Source: UBA4416 sp044238845 (GTDB lineage Bacteria; Bacteroidota; Bacteroidia; B-17B0; Aurantibacillaceae). From it: a DNA stretch of 64,000 bases. Where the stretch lies: positions 1-64,000 of the forward strand of contig JBIICN010000019.1 of NCBI GenBank assembly GCA_044238845.1, given 5' to 3'. The notes beneath the pieces were generated by a model. The model made no database searches. It worked only from the letters and a program-made list of their open reading frames with translations, and was not told the DNA's origin. The translations under genes were made by a program, and so were the position numbers. Below, one piece after another: positions 26,377-34,066 of the stretch. Within the stretch, counting starts at the first letter, position 1, and each line of letters starts with the position of its first letter.

Positions 26377-27548
26377 AAATCTAAGGTAAATTCTACTTCT
26401 GAAGATGAATTCCAATTTTTCATAGAGTTTAAAGCTTCTTTCATTTTATCGGAACAGCTCTCGCAATAGTTTTTACTAATTTGAACAATAGACGTTACTT
26501 TTAACTCTCCTTTTTCATTAACACTTCCAATAACTTTATATTTTCCCTTTATTGAAATAGTATATGAATGCTCTTTTAAATAATTGACAACAAAATCTTT
26601 AATAGCCGTTTCTCCGCCATTATAATAAGCAATAGTTGATTGGTCTTGATCATTGACTGACACCACTGATTTATTAGAAGTTGTTACAACACTTTTTTCA
26701 GCAGCAGCTTTTTCTTTAGAAACTTTTTTAACTTCCTCTTTTTTAGCAACTCTATAATCGCCATCGGCTTTATAAGTTGCTGTTCCTTGAGCAATAGCAT
26801 TGGCATCCGAAACAGATTTACTTTCTAAAGCAATCGAGTTATCCATTTCAGCCTCTTCTATATTGACATAACCTTTTTCTTTTTGCTTAGAATCAGTCTT
26901 TTTATCTAAAGCAACAGATTGCATATTCAATTCATCTGCAATACCTTCTTTTCTGTTTTTCAAATTATCTTTCGATGCATCTGTTAGTATAGAGTTAGCA
27001 GATGAAATTTGATTTTCTGACAAAGCAACAGATTGTAAAGGCATCTGTTTCGTTCCTGTTCCCATTTCAGCATCCTTAACAATAGATCCATCTTCTGCTT
27101 TTCTGCTATTCAAGGATTTTGATTCTTCTGCAACGCTAGTTGTATTAACAATCTCTTCAATAGGTTTTTGAGTCTCTGTGGCAGTCTTAGCTGATGTAAC
27201 TTCCTTAATTTCATTTAAAGCTAAATTAGAATTTGACTCTTGTTTAGTTTGAATGAAAAAGAAAAATGAAACGATAATTATTAAAACAATTGAAGCAGCG
27301 GCACTAAACCAAATGACTCTGTTTTTTTGACCACCTTTTTCCTCAGTCACTTTTTTAGAAATAGCGGCATTTAACTCCTCTGTTAAAGCCTTTGCTTTTT
27401 CAGGAGTTGAGTAATTTGAAAATCCTTCTAAAGCATCTTTCTCAAAATCATCCATACCATCAAAATTATCGTCAATGCTAGGCTTCTTATCTAACATCTG
27501 AAACAATTCTTCAGAACTTAATGGTTTATGTTTATCTAGGTTACTCAC
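26373..27548 (-). CDS. Membrane anti-sigma factor-like protein
   Basis: A 391-residue protein with one membrane segment (VIWFSAAASIVLIIIVSFFFFIQ, about residues 84-106). The short cytoplasmic N-terminus would bind the sigma factor; the long charged Ser/Lys/Glu-rich periplasmic part is low complexity. The last 80 residues (KDFVVNYLKEH..., GSVNEKGELKVTSIVQ..., CESCSDKMKEALNSMKNW) resemble a TonB C-terminal-like fold and contain a CxxC pair. The gene overlaps the sigma factor gene by eight bases. Assignment as anti-sigma rests on context and topology. Confidence 0.7.
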   Translation of the reverse strand: MSNLDKHKPLSSEELFQMLDKKPSIDDNFDGMDDFEKDALEGFSNYSTPEKAKALTEELNAAISKKVTEEKGGQKNRVIWFSAAASIVLIIIVSFFFFIQTKQESNSNLALNEIKEVTSAKTATETQKPIEEIVNTTSVAEESKSLNSRKAEDGSIVKDAEMGTGTKQMPLQSVALSENQISSANSILTDASKDNLKNRKEGIADELNMQSVALDKKTDSKQKEKGYVNIEEAEMDNSIALESKSVSDANAIAQGTATYKADGDYRVAKKEEVKKVSKEKAAAEKSVVTTSNKSVVSVNDQDQSTIAYYNGGETAIKDFVVNYLKEHSYTISIKGKYKVIGSVNEKGELKVTSIVQISKNYCESCSDKMKEALNSMKNWNSSSEVEFTLDF

Positions 27549-28155
27549 TGTTTTTCTCTAATTTTATTTTCAAATTTCGTTTACCGTTTTGGATAAAGCT
27601 TTTTACTTCATTCAAAGAATATCCTGTTTCATCTGCTATTTCATTATAGGATCTTTCTTTGAGATAAAACAACTTTATGCACTTTCTCTGATCTTCATTT
27701 AATTCTTCGATAGCTTGCTCTAGTAACGAATATTGCACTTCCTTTTCTTCTGCCTTATTGGGGTGCAAATTTGTTTCAGTTTCCATAAACGAATCCGCAT
27801 GTATCTGTAAATCAATCTCTTTTTTCAATTTAGACTGCTTAGTTCTGATAATCATCAAACAATGATTTTTAGAAAAAGTATAGAGCCAACTTTTAAAGTA
27901 TTCAATGTTAAATTTTAACAAATCTGTCATTAGCTTCTCAAAAATTTGCATGACGGCATCTTTAGCTTCGTCTTCATCTTTTAAATACTTTAACGAAAGA
28001 CCTAAAACTAAGTGGGAATATCGTTTATATAATACACCAACAAACACATTGTTTTTTGTGCTTTTATACTCTGCAATTAGCTCGTTATCAGAGTAATGGT
28101 TATATTTTTCGTTGTAAATCAAATCTTTAACAATTATAAATATAATGCATTTCAT
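27541..28155 (-). CDS. RNA polymerase sigma factor (ECF-like sigma-70)
   Basis: A 204-residue sigma factor with region 2 (LYKRYSHLVLGLSLKYLKDEDEAKDAVMQIFEKLM, about residues 41-75) and region 4 (LNEDQRKCIKLFYLKERSYNEIADETGYSLNEVKSFIQNGKRNLK, about 153-197). No region 1 or 3, hence ECF type. The first 11 residues are oddly hydrophobic, and a TTG at 28122 may be the true start. It is co-transcribed with its presumed membrane regulator at 26373-27548. Divergent from the YfiR-like signalling operon 100 bases away. Confidence 0.85.
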   Translation of the reverse strand: MKCIIFIIVKDLIYNEKYNHYSDNELIAEYKSTKNNVFVGVLYKRYSHLVLGLSLKYLKDEDEAKDAVMQIFEKLMTDLLKFNIEYFKSWLYTFSKNHCLMIIRTKQSKLKKEIDLQIHADSFMETETNLHPNKAEEKEVQYSLLEQAIEELNEDQRKCIKLFYLKERSYNEIADETGYSLNEVKSFIQNGKRNLKIKLEKNSE

Positions 28156-28182
28156 TAATATATAATAAACAAAAAAATTACT

Positions 28183-28212
28183 TTGTTTACTATTTTGTTA
28201 ATGTTATATTTG
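28183..28212 (+). promoter_or_regulatory. Strong promoter of the YfiR/SpoIIE operon
   Basis: TTG at 28183-28185 and TATATTTG at 28205-28212 with a 19-base spacer: a perfect match to the Bacteroidota sigma-A consensus, 46 bases before the TTG start at 28259. Confidence 0.7.
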
Positions 28213-28215
28213 TTG

Positions 28216-28252
28216 GTTCATGAACAATGGCAAACTATTTGTTTAACAAATA
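28216..28252. promoter_or_regulatory. Two palindromes in the leader of the YfiR/SpoIIE operon
   Basis: GTTCATGAAC (28216-28225, 10-base perfect palindrome) sits at the expected transcription start, and TATTTGTT-T-AACAAATA (28236-28252, 8-base arms, perfect) lies just before the start codon. Both are candidate operators; AT-rich palindromes can arise by chance, so this is a candidate only. Confidence 0.4.
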
Positions 28253-28258
28253 AAGTAT

Positions 28259-28789
28259 TTGAAAATATTTATTAAATATAGCTTATTATTTGCTCTGGCT
28301 TTTTCGAGTCTTAGTTTTCAGCAACAGCAAAACTTCGACCCAAATGCCAAAGTAAAAGCCGTGTTTTTATACAACTTTACAAGATACTTCGAATGGCCTG
28401 AAAAAATGAAGTCGGGTAATTTCATTATCCATATCATAGGCACAAATAATAGTTTAAGTAACGAATTAAACAAAATGGCCACTTCCAAACAAGTTGGAAA
28501 CCAGAAATTAGAAATCAAAAACTCCACTGGATTAGACGCCGCTATTAAACCTCATATTATTTTTTTATTAAACGAATCATCTGATGTCTTAAAAGAGATT
28601 TCTTCGAAATATAAAGGCAAAGGCACATTAATTGTTACTGAAAAAAGTGGATTGGCTAAAATGGGATCTGCTATCAATTTTGTGGCCATAGATAGTAAAT
28701 TAAGATTTGAATATAATAAAACAAACGCAGTAAAAGCTGGACTAAAAACTAGCGACGAACTAAAAAGTTTAGCTATTGCTGTTGATTAA
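28259..28789 (+). CDS. YfiR family (DUF4154) periplasmic protein
   Basis: A 176-residue exported protein with signal peptide MKIFIKYSLLFALAFSSLSFQ. The core VKAVFLYNFTRYFEWPE (residues 32-48) and IHIIGTN, IIFLLNES, FVAIDSKLRFEYNKTNAVKAGLK are diagnostic of YfiR-like proteins. In Pseudomonas YfiR is a periplasmic inhibitor of a diguanylate cyclase; here no cyclase is present and the partner is more likely the sensor phosphatase downstream (inference). TTG start. It is the first gene behind the promoter at 28183. Confidence 0.88.
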   Translation: MKIFIKYSLLFALAFSSLSFQQQQNFDPNAKVKAVFLYNFTRYFEWPEKMKSGNFIIHIIGTNNSLSNELNKMATSKQVGNQKLEIKNSTGLDAAIKPHIIFLLNESSDVLKEISSKYKGKGTLIVTEKSGLAKMGSAINFVAIDSKLRFEYNKTNAVKAGLKTSDELKSLAIAVD

Positions 28790-28812
28790 ATTAATTATTA
28801 AATTTGTATTAA

Positions 28813-29721
28813 GTGTTAAGAGTTTCAAAATCATATCATTACCTAAAAGGCGTTCTTAGCTTTTTAATGGTGATATTTTGCCATAGCTATTATGCGCAAG
28901 GTGATTTGCTTATTGAAGCTCAACGACTTTGTAACGAAAAAAAGTTTGACCTAGCTTTACCATTAGCAGAAAAAACGATTATTCATCCCGAAACTAAAAA
29001 CGATCCAGCTTCTTGGTACACACGTTCATTTGTATATTTCCATATTTACAAACAAGCTGGACAATACAATACAATAAAAATAAATGAATTAGATACTTCA
29101 ATGTCTTCCGCATTGCATTCTATTAAATTAGATACTGGTAAAGTTTATACAAACGAAAACAATGTTATATTAAAAAATGGTGCCATTTATTACTATAAAA
29201 TTAGTACTGTTTTACTTCAAGACTCATTAAATTTTAGTAAATCTGAAAAATTTTACGAAAAATATAAAAAGTATACTTCCTTAATTGACTCTAATTTTGA
29301 TTTTAAACAAAAAGACATCAATTATTACAATACAACTGGGGGGATATTTGCCGATCAGTATATGAAAAACAACTTTAATCAAAAATATGGGGATATTGCA
29401 AAGTCTGCTTTATTAAAGGTTTTAGAATTGGACAATAAAAACATAAGTGCAAATATCAATTTGGGAATTTTATATTACAACCAAGGTGCTACACTGATGC
29501 GCATGATGGATTACGATGTTGATTTAGCACAATTGGATGTGATTCAAGAAAATGCTAAAAAATTATTTAAACAATCCTTACCTTTTATGATTAAGGTATA
29601 TGAGTTAGACCCTAAAGCAGAAAAAGCATTAGAAAGTTTGCAAGGTATTTATTCAGCTTTATTGGATGAAGAAAAGGCAAATGAGTTCAAACAAAAAAAA
29701 GAAGCCTTAAATAAACCATAA
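28813..29721 (+). CDS. Exported TPR-like protein of the signalling operon
   Basis: A 302-residue protein with signal segment GVLSFLMVIFCHSYYAQG (about 13-30) followed by helical repeats of TPR character (residues near 35-65 and KSALLKVLELDNKNISANINLGILYYNQGATL near 195-226). No catalytic motif. GTG start, 23 bases after the YfiR-like gene and 11 before the phosphatase gene, so probably a periplasmic partner of one of them. Family not recognised beyond the repeats. Confidence 0.75.
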   Translation: MLRVSKSYHYLKGVLSFLMVIFCHSYYAQGDLLIEAQRLCNEKKFDLALPLAEKTIIHPETKNDPASWYTRSFVYFHIYKQAGQYNTIKINELDTSMSSALHSIKLDTGKVYTNENNVILKNGAIYYYKISTVLLQDSLNFSKSEKFYEKYKKYTSLIDSNFDFKQKDINYYNTTGGIFADQYMKNNFNQKYGDIAKSALLKVLELDNKNISANINLGILYYNQGATLMRMMDYDVDLAQLDVIQENAKKLFKQSLPFMIKVYELDPKAEKALESLQGIYSALLDEEKANEFKQKKEALNKP

Positions 29722-29732
29722 TAGGCTGATAT

Positions 29733-31517
29733 ATGGCATTTAAATTCACAATTGGTAGAAAAATAGGGACAGGATTTGGCGTTTTGCTGATTTTAACCCT
29801 TATTGCTTTTATTTTCACAATTGTTACTATTACTAAAAGCAAACAACAAACAGATTCAGTTGTAAGTCAAGTTACTCCATCGGTTTCGGCATTAAAAGAA
29901 TATAACTTTATTCTTCAAAAATCTCAAACTTTAATCTCAAGATGGTATTTTAATCAATCTGGGAATGATGATCCTTACAAAACAAAATTAAGAACTTTAA
30001 TAAGTAGGGATTATCCAAATATTAAATCAAAAATAGATGCATTGTCTAAGGATTGGACAAAAGAAGAGCAGGAAAAAGCAAAATCAATCATTCAATTTAG
30101 TGATGGATTATTTAAATTGTATCAAGAAGAGATTATGACTCCTTTGAATTCATGGGAAAGTTATCAGGATGCGACTATTAAGTTTACTGTTAATCAACCC
30201 TTCGAAGATAGCCAAGAGAAAATTAAGATGTTATATAATCAGTTAAATGATTTAATAACTCAAAAAGAAAAAAACGCTGAAACAACCACTGAACAAATGT
30301 TTAGTTCTTTTAATTTCCTTGATAGATTCGTTAAATTATTAGGAATTGGTTTATTTATTGGTGGAATTTTAATTGCCATTTTTACAACTCAATCTATTAC
30401 CCGACCAATACAGCAACTTAAAAAAATGTTACTATCAATGGGCTTAGGAATTCTTCCGAAAGAACGTATTAACTATAGAACTGATGAAATTGGAGAAATG
30501 GGGATTGCTTTAAATAGCTTAGTAGAATCAATGGAAAGTACTACCGAGTTCGCCAAACAAACTGGTAAGGGTAATTTTGATGCATACTATAAACCTTTAA
30601 GTAAGGATGATAGTTTAGGTCATGCACTCTTAAAAATGCGAGACAGCTTATCCGAAAACGAAAAAGTACTAGAGCAAAAAGTAGTAGAGAGAACTGAACA
30701 AGTTGTAAAACAAAAAGAAGAAATTGAGTTAAAAACAAAAGAACTTGAAATACTTTTTAAACAAGTTACAGATAGTATTCACTATGCAAAACGAATTCAA
30801 GAAGCTATTTTACCTCCAAACAATTTAGTAAAACAAATTTTACCTGAATCTTTTGTATTATATAAACCAAAAGATATTGTCAGTGGTGATTTTTATTGGA
30901 TTGATAAAAAAGGAGATTGGAGTTATTTTGCAGCTGTTGACTGTACAGGGCATGGCGTACCTGGAGCTTTTATGAGTATTGTGGGGTACAACTTATTAAA
31001 AGATATTTTAAAAAACACTGAAAGTATTGAGCCATCTATCATTATGGATAAAATGAATGATGGTGTTGCTAATACTTTACATACAAATACCACTTCAGGA
31101 AAACAAACTAAAGATGGTATGGATATGACACTTTGTGCTTTAAATTATAATACTTTAGAACTACAATTTTCTGGAGCGTTCAATCCATTATACATTATTA
31201 GAAATAATGAATTAATTCAACATAAGGCAGATAAATTTCCTGTGGGTATGTTTATAGGTGAAAAACAAAATTTTACAAATCATCTCATTCAATTACAAAA
31301 AGGTGATAGCGTTTATATTTTCTCCGATGGATATGCTGATCAATTCGGTGGACCTAAAGGTAAAAAATTTATGGCAGGAAATTTCCGTCAATTATTATTA
31401 GACGTGAGCAAATTACCTATAGAAAGACAAAAAACTACTCTTAACCAAACTATTGAAGAATGGAGAGGTAATTTAGAGCAAGTAGATGATATATTGATTA
31501 TTGGTGTTCAAGTTTAA
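29733..31517 (+). CDS. Membrane sensor serine phosphatase (HAMP-SpoIIE)
   Basis: A 594-residue protein. Layout: membrane segment near 12-31; sensory helical domain 35-200; second membrane segment near 203-224; HAMP linker through about 275; coiled coil about 310-345 (EKVLEQKVVERTEQVVKQKEEIELKTKELE); SpoIIE/PP2C phosphatase from about 350 to the end. Metal-binding motifs include GDFYWID, AAVDCTGHGVPGAFMS, and YIFSDGYADQFGG. RsbU-like proteins of this kind dephosphorylate anti-sigma antagonists or other Ser/Thr phosphoproteins. No antagonist or kinase is nearby. Last gene of the operon. Confidence 0.9.
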   Translation: MAFKFTIGRKIGTGFGVLLILTLIAFIFTIVTITKSKQQTDSVVSQVTPSVSALKEYNFILQKSQTLISRWYFNQSGNDDPYKTKLRTLISRDYPNIKSKIDALSKDWTKEEQEKAKSIIQFSDGLFKLYQEEIMTPLNSWESYQDATIKFTVNQPFEDSQEKIKMLYNQLNDLITQKEKNAETTTEQMFSSFNFLDRFVKLLGIGLFIGGILIAIFTTQSITRPIQQLKKMLLSMGLGILPKERINYRTDEIGEMGIALNSLVESMESTTEFAKQTGKGNFDAYYKPLSKDDSLGHALLKMRDSLSENEKVLEQKVVERTEQVVKQKEEIELKTKELEILFKQVTDSIHYAKRIQEAILPPNNLVKQILPESFVLYKPKDIVSGDFYWIDKKGDWSYFAAVDCTGHGVPGAFMSIVGYNLLKDILKNTESIEPSIIMDKMNDGVANTLHTNTTSGKQTKDGMDMTLCALNYNTLELQFSGAFNPLYIIRNNELIQHKADKFPVGMFIGEKQNFTNHLIQLQKGDSVYIFSDGYADQFGGPKGKKFMAGNFRQLLLDVSKLPIERQKTTLNQTIEEWRGNLEQVDDILIIGVQV

Positions 31518-31526
31518 AATATAACC

Positions 31527-31540
31527 TTTCGTTCTGAGCG
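31527..31540 (+). repeat. Degenerate TTCTGAGCG-type repeat
   Basis: TTTCGTTCTGAGCG lies between the phosphatase and Crp/Fnr genes. It resembles the common Bacteroidota repeat with TTCTGAGCG (recalled), in decayed form. Single copy, weak evidence. Confidence 0.3.
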
Positions 31541-31571
31541 GGTTGATGTAATCTAATTTTTAAATTGCCAA

Positions 31572-32156
31572 ATGAATTTCACTCTATTGTTTAATAACTT
31601 CGCCAAACATATTTCTTTAAATAAAACAGAAGAAAAATTCATCACATCATTATTGGAATACAAGATTATTAAATCAAAAGATTTTTTAGTTCAACAAGGT
31701 GAAGTGTCAAAACACTCGGCTTTTGTTTTAAATGGATGTTTAAGAGGATATACCATTGATAGTAATGGGTTTGAACATGTGTTAAGTTTTGCTCCTAAAG
31801 ATTGGTGGATAGCCGATATGTACAGCTTATTATCTCAAAAACCAGGCAACTTAAATATTGAAGCGATGGTTGATACAGAAGTAGCATTGATTTCAAAATC
31901 AAACCAAGATAAAATGTATCAAAAGGTTCCGAAGTTGGAACGTTTCTTTCGAATCATTATCGAAAAATCATTAGTAGCATACCAACAGCGCCTAAATGAT
32001 AATTTAAGTTTAACAGCTAGCGAACGCTACATGAAGTTTTGCAAAACCTATCCTCTACTCATTAACGATATCCCTCAAAAACAAATTGCAGCTTATATTG
32101 GTGTAACACCAGAGTTTTTAAGTAAACTTCGAGCAAAACAAGCTAAAGCAAAATAA
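31572..32156 (+). CDS. Crp/Fnr family transcriptional regulator
   Basis: A 194-residue regulator: cyclic-nucleotide-binding-like beta barrel in about residues 10-125 (FLVQQGEVSKHSAFVLNGCLRGYTID..., KDWWIADMYSLLSQKPG) and a C-terminal helix-turn-helix in IPQKQIAAYIGVTPEFLSKLRAKQAKAK. The barrel lacks an obvious cAMP-binding RxS motif and there is no Fnr-type Cys cluster, so the signal is unknown. It precedes a stress-type gene group (pirin, YceI, OsmC, CDGSH), which it is likely to control, with a palindrome between. Confidence 0.88.
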   Translation: MNFTLLFNNFAKHISLNKTEEKFITSLLEYKIIKSKDFLVQQGEVSKHSAFVLNGCLRGYTIDSNGFEHVLSFAPKDWWIADMYSLLSQKPGNLNIEAMVDTEVALISKSNQDKMYQKVPKLERFFRIIIEKSLVAYQQRLNDNLSLTASERYMKFCKTYPLLINDIPQKQIAAYIGVTPEFLSKLRAKQAKAK

Positions 32157-32164
32157 AATCATTT

Positions 32165-32180
32165 CTTAATCTAGGTTAAG
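32165..32180. promoter_or_regulatory. Crp-type operator candidate
   Basis: CTTAATCTAGGTTAAG is a two-fold symmetric sequence (14 of 16 positions agree with its complement), placed just after the Crp/Fnr gene and some 23 bases before the -7 box at 32203, a position typical of an activator site. Confidence 0.45.
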
Positions 32181-32202
32181 TATTTTCTGTTACAAGCGGG
32201 CG

Positions 32203-32210
32203 TATCTTTG
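32203..32210 (+). promoter_or_regulatory. -7 promoter box for the pirin leader gene
   Basis: TATCTTTG matches TAnnTTTG exactly, 20 bases before the ATG at 32231. No convincing TTG at -33, which would fit activator dependence. Confidence 0.5.
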
Positions 32211-32230
32211 ATTTATCAAAACGAATCATT

Positions 32231-32400
32231 ATGAACAGAAAAGAATTTTTAAAGAAGGGCTTACTTGGCACAGGAATGTTTGTAGCCTCAGCAGCTTTAG
32301 GTAATGTTATTAAAAATGACATTGACGATCCCGATAGCTTCGGGAAAAAGAATTAGAAGTTATAGGATTTAATCATTTACCATACACAACATCAAACATT
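32231..32400 (+). pseudogene. Tat-like leader segment, split from the pirin gene by a repeat
   Basis: An ATG at 32231 opens a 41-codon frame (MNRKEFLKKGLLGTGMFVASAALG...) that looks like a twin-arginine-type leader with NRK in place of RR. It stops at 32356. Skipping the 23 bases 32327-32349 (a palindromic repeat) restores a frame reading DELEVIGFNHLPYTTSNIM that runs straight into the pirin gene at 32401. I infer that a longer pirin with this leader was broken by the repeat. It may still be a short translated leader peptide. Confidence 0.6.
32327..32349. repeat. 23-bp palindromic repeat insertion (CCCGATAGCTTCGGG core)
   Basis: The core CCCGATAGCTTCGGG at 32330-32344 is an imperfect palindrome close to CCCGATAGCTATCGGG, which I recall as a frequent dispersed repeat in Bacteroidota. 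It is far GC-richer than its surroundings. Its 23-base length shifts the reading frame of the leader gene. Confidence 0.6.
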
Positions 32401-33117
32401 ATGAAAAAAACAATTTTGCACAAATCAGAATCTCGTGGAGATGCTAACCACGGATGGTTGCACAGTAAACACACTTTTAGTTTTGCAAACTATTATAACC
32501 CAGAAAGAATGCACTTTGGTGTATTACGCGTTTTAAATGATGATACAGTGGCTGCGGGAATGGGATTTGGGACTCACCCTCATGATAATATGGAAATTAT
32601 TAGCATTCCATTGGAAGGCGATTTAGAGCATAAAGACAGTATGGGTAACACAACTGTTATTAAAAATGGCGATATTCAAGTAATGAGTGCTGGGACTGGC
32701 ATACAACATAGCGAGTATAACAAAAACAAAGATACGGCCGTTAAGTTTTTACAAATTTGGGTTTTTCCAAACAAAAAAAATGTCACTCCTAGATATGATC
32801 AAATCACATTAAAATTGGAAGACAGACATAATAAACTACAACAAATTTTATCTCCTAATACAGATGATGACGGTGTTTGGATTCATCAAAACGCTTGGTT
32901 TCATTTAGGGAAATTTGATTCAGGTATTTCTACAGATTATAGTATTAAAGAAAAAGGAAATGGAGTATATATCTTTAACTTAAACGGAACAATTGAAGTA
33001 AACGGACAATTAATAGAAACCCGTGATGGTTTTGGGATTTGGGATACCGAAAAAATCAATATTAAAGCAACAACAGACTCTGAATTCCTAATGATGGAAG
33101 TTCCTATGACAGCATGA
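32401..33117 (+). CDS. Pirin family protein
   Basis: A 238-residue bicupin. The metal-binding set lies in GFGTHPHDNMEIISIPLEGDLEHKDSMGN (about residues 60-88) and AGTGIQHSEYN (about 100-110). Pirin-like proteins may act as quercetinases or redox-sensitive regulators; actual substrate unknown. As annotated it starts at ATG 32401 (MKKTILHKSESRG), which may have been an internal methionine of a longer protein (see 32231). Member of a stress-type cluster. Confidence 0.9.
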   Translation: MKKTILHKSESRGDANHGWLHSKHTFSFANYYNPERMHFGVLRVLNDDTVAAGMGFGTHPHDNMEIISIPLEGDLEHKDSMGNTTVIKNGDIQVMSAGTGIQHSEYNKNKDTAVKFLQIWVFPNKKNVTPRYDQITLKLEDRHNKLQQILSPNTDDDGVWIHQNAWFHLGKFDSGISTDYSIKEKGNGVYIFNLNGTIEVNGQLIETRDGFGIWDTEKINIKATTDSEFLMMEVPMTA

Positions 33118-33130
33118 TAAAAATTTCTTT

Positions 33131-33154
33131 GTCAGTTCGAGCGCAGTCGAGAAT
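33131..33154. repeat. REP-like repeat between pirin and YceI genes
   Basis: The block beginning GTCAGTTCGAGCGCAGTCGA is GC-rich in an AT-rich gap. It resembles dispersed intergenic repeats of Bacteroidota with a GCGCAGTCGA core (recalled). Confidence 0.5.
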
Positions 33155-33194
33155 AAAAAAAACATAAAACATAAATAACTAAAAAAATAAAAAC

Positions 33195-33728
33195 ATGAGC
33201 ACAACTAAATGGACATTAGACCCAACACACAGCGAAATTAATTTCAAAATTAAACACATGATGATTTCAAACGTTACTGGAGGTTTTACAAACTTTAATG
33301 TAACTGCCGAAACAGATGGCGATAACTTTGCTAACTCAAAAGTATCATTTACAACAGAGGTAAATTCTATCAATACAAATAACGAGCAAAGAGATGGACA
33401 TTTAAAATCAGCAGATTTTTTTGATACAGAAAAATATCCTCAAATTAAATTTGAAGGAACTAAATTCGAAAAAGCATCTAATGAAGAATATGCCTTACAT
33501 GGTAATTTAACAATAAGAGACGTTACTAAACCAGTAAGCTTAAAAGTTGATTTTGGTGGTATTGCAAAAGATCCATACGGAAACATTAAAGCTGGTTTTA
33601 CTTTAGATGGTAAAATCAATCGTAAAGATTTTGGATTAACTTGGAATGCAGCTACCGAAGCTGGCGGCTTATTAGTAGGTGAAGATTTAAAAATACAAGC
33701 TGAAATTCAATTAGTAAAACAAGGATAA
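33195..33728 (+). CDS. YceI family protein
   Basis: A 177-residue lipocalin-like protein. TKWTLDPTHSEINFKIKHMMISNVTGGF (5-32), the repeated charged strands, RDGHLKSADFFDTEKYPQIKFEGTKF (about 65-90), HGNLTIRDVTKPVSLKV and DGKINRKDFGLTWN are standard YceI signatures. There is no signal peptide, so it is probably cytoplasmic, unlike E. coli YceI. The family binds isoprenoid lipids. It lies among pirin and OsmC genes and ends at a terminator. Confidence 0.93.
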   Translation: MSTTKWTLDPTHSEINFKIKHMMISNVTGGFTNFNVTAETDGDNFANSKVSFTTEVNSINTNNEQRDGHLKSADFFDTEKYPQIKFEGTKFEKASNEEYALHGNLTIRDVTKPVSLKVDFGGIAKDPYGNIKAGFTLDGKINRKDFGLTWNAATEAGGLLVGEDLKIQAEIQLVKQG

Positions 33729-33752
33729 GATTTTCTATCATATAATTTATAT

Positions 33753-33786
33753 AAAGGGAGAAAATCAATCATTTTCTCCCTTTATA
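33753..33786 (+). terminator. Terminator after the YceI gene
   Basis: Stem AAAGGGAGAAAAT (33753-33765) / ATTTTCTCCCTTT (33771-33783) with loop CAATC, 13 perfect pairs, then T-rich sequence. Confidence 0.8.
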
Positions 33787-33847
33787 TTTTACAAATATAT
33801 TATCTAATTAAATTGTATTTTTATATAAACCGAAACTACACAATTGA

Positions 33848-34063
33848 ATGAAACCTCCTAAAAAATGGAAAATGGCTATCGTTATTTGGCTTGCTATTTA
33901 CCCATTAATCACCACTATATTTGCATTATTAGGCAAACAATTAATACTCATTGAACCATTACCATTGCGTACTTTAATTATCACAGTTATTGCCGTGCCA
34001 ATTATGATATTTATATTAATACCAACATTACAAAAATTACTACATAACTGGTTATCAAAATAA
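33848..34063 (+). CDS. Small two-helix membrane protein
   Basis: A 71-residue protein, start PPKKWKMAIVIWLAIYPL, with two hydrophobic segments (about 9-28 and 42-60). The sequence resembles the C-terminal membrane tail found fused to some antibiotic-biosynthesis monooxygenase domains (PPxxWKMAxVxWLAxYPL, recalled), here as a separate protein without the enzyme part. Function unknown. It is three bases upstream of the second pirin gene and probably co-transcribed. Confidence 0.7.
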   Translation: MKPPKKWKMAIVIWLAIYPLITTIFALLGKQLILIEPLPLRTLIITVIAVPIMIFILIPTLQKLLHNWLSK

Positions 34064-34066
34064 AAA

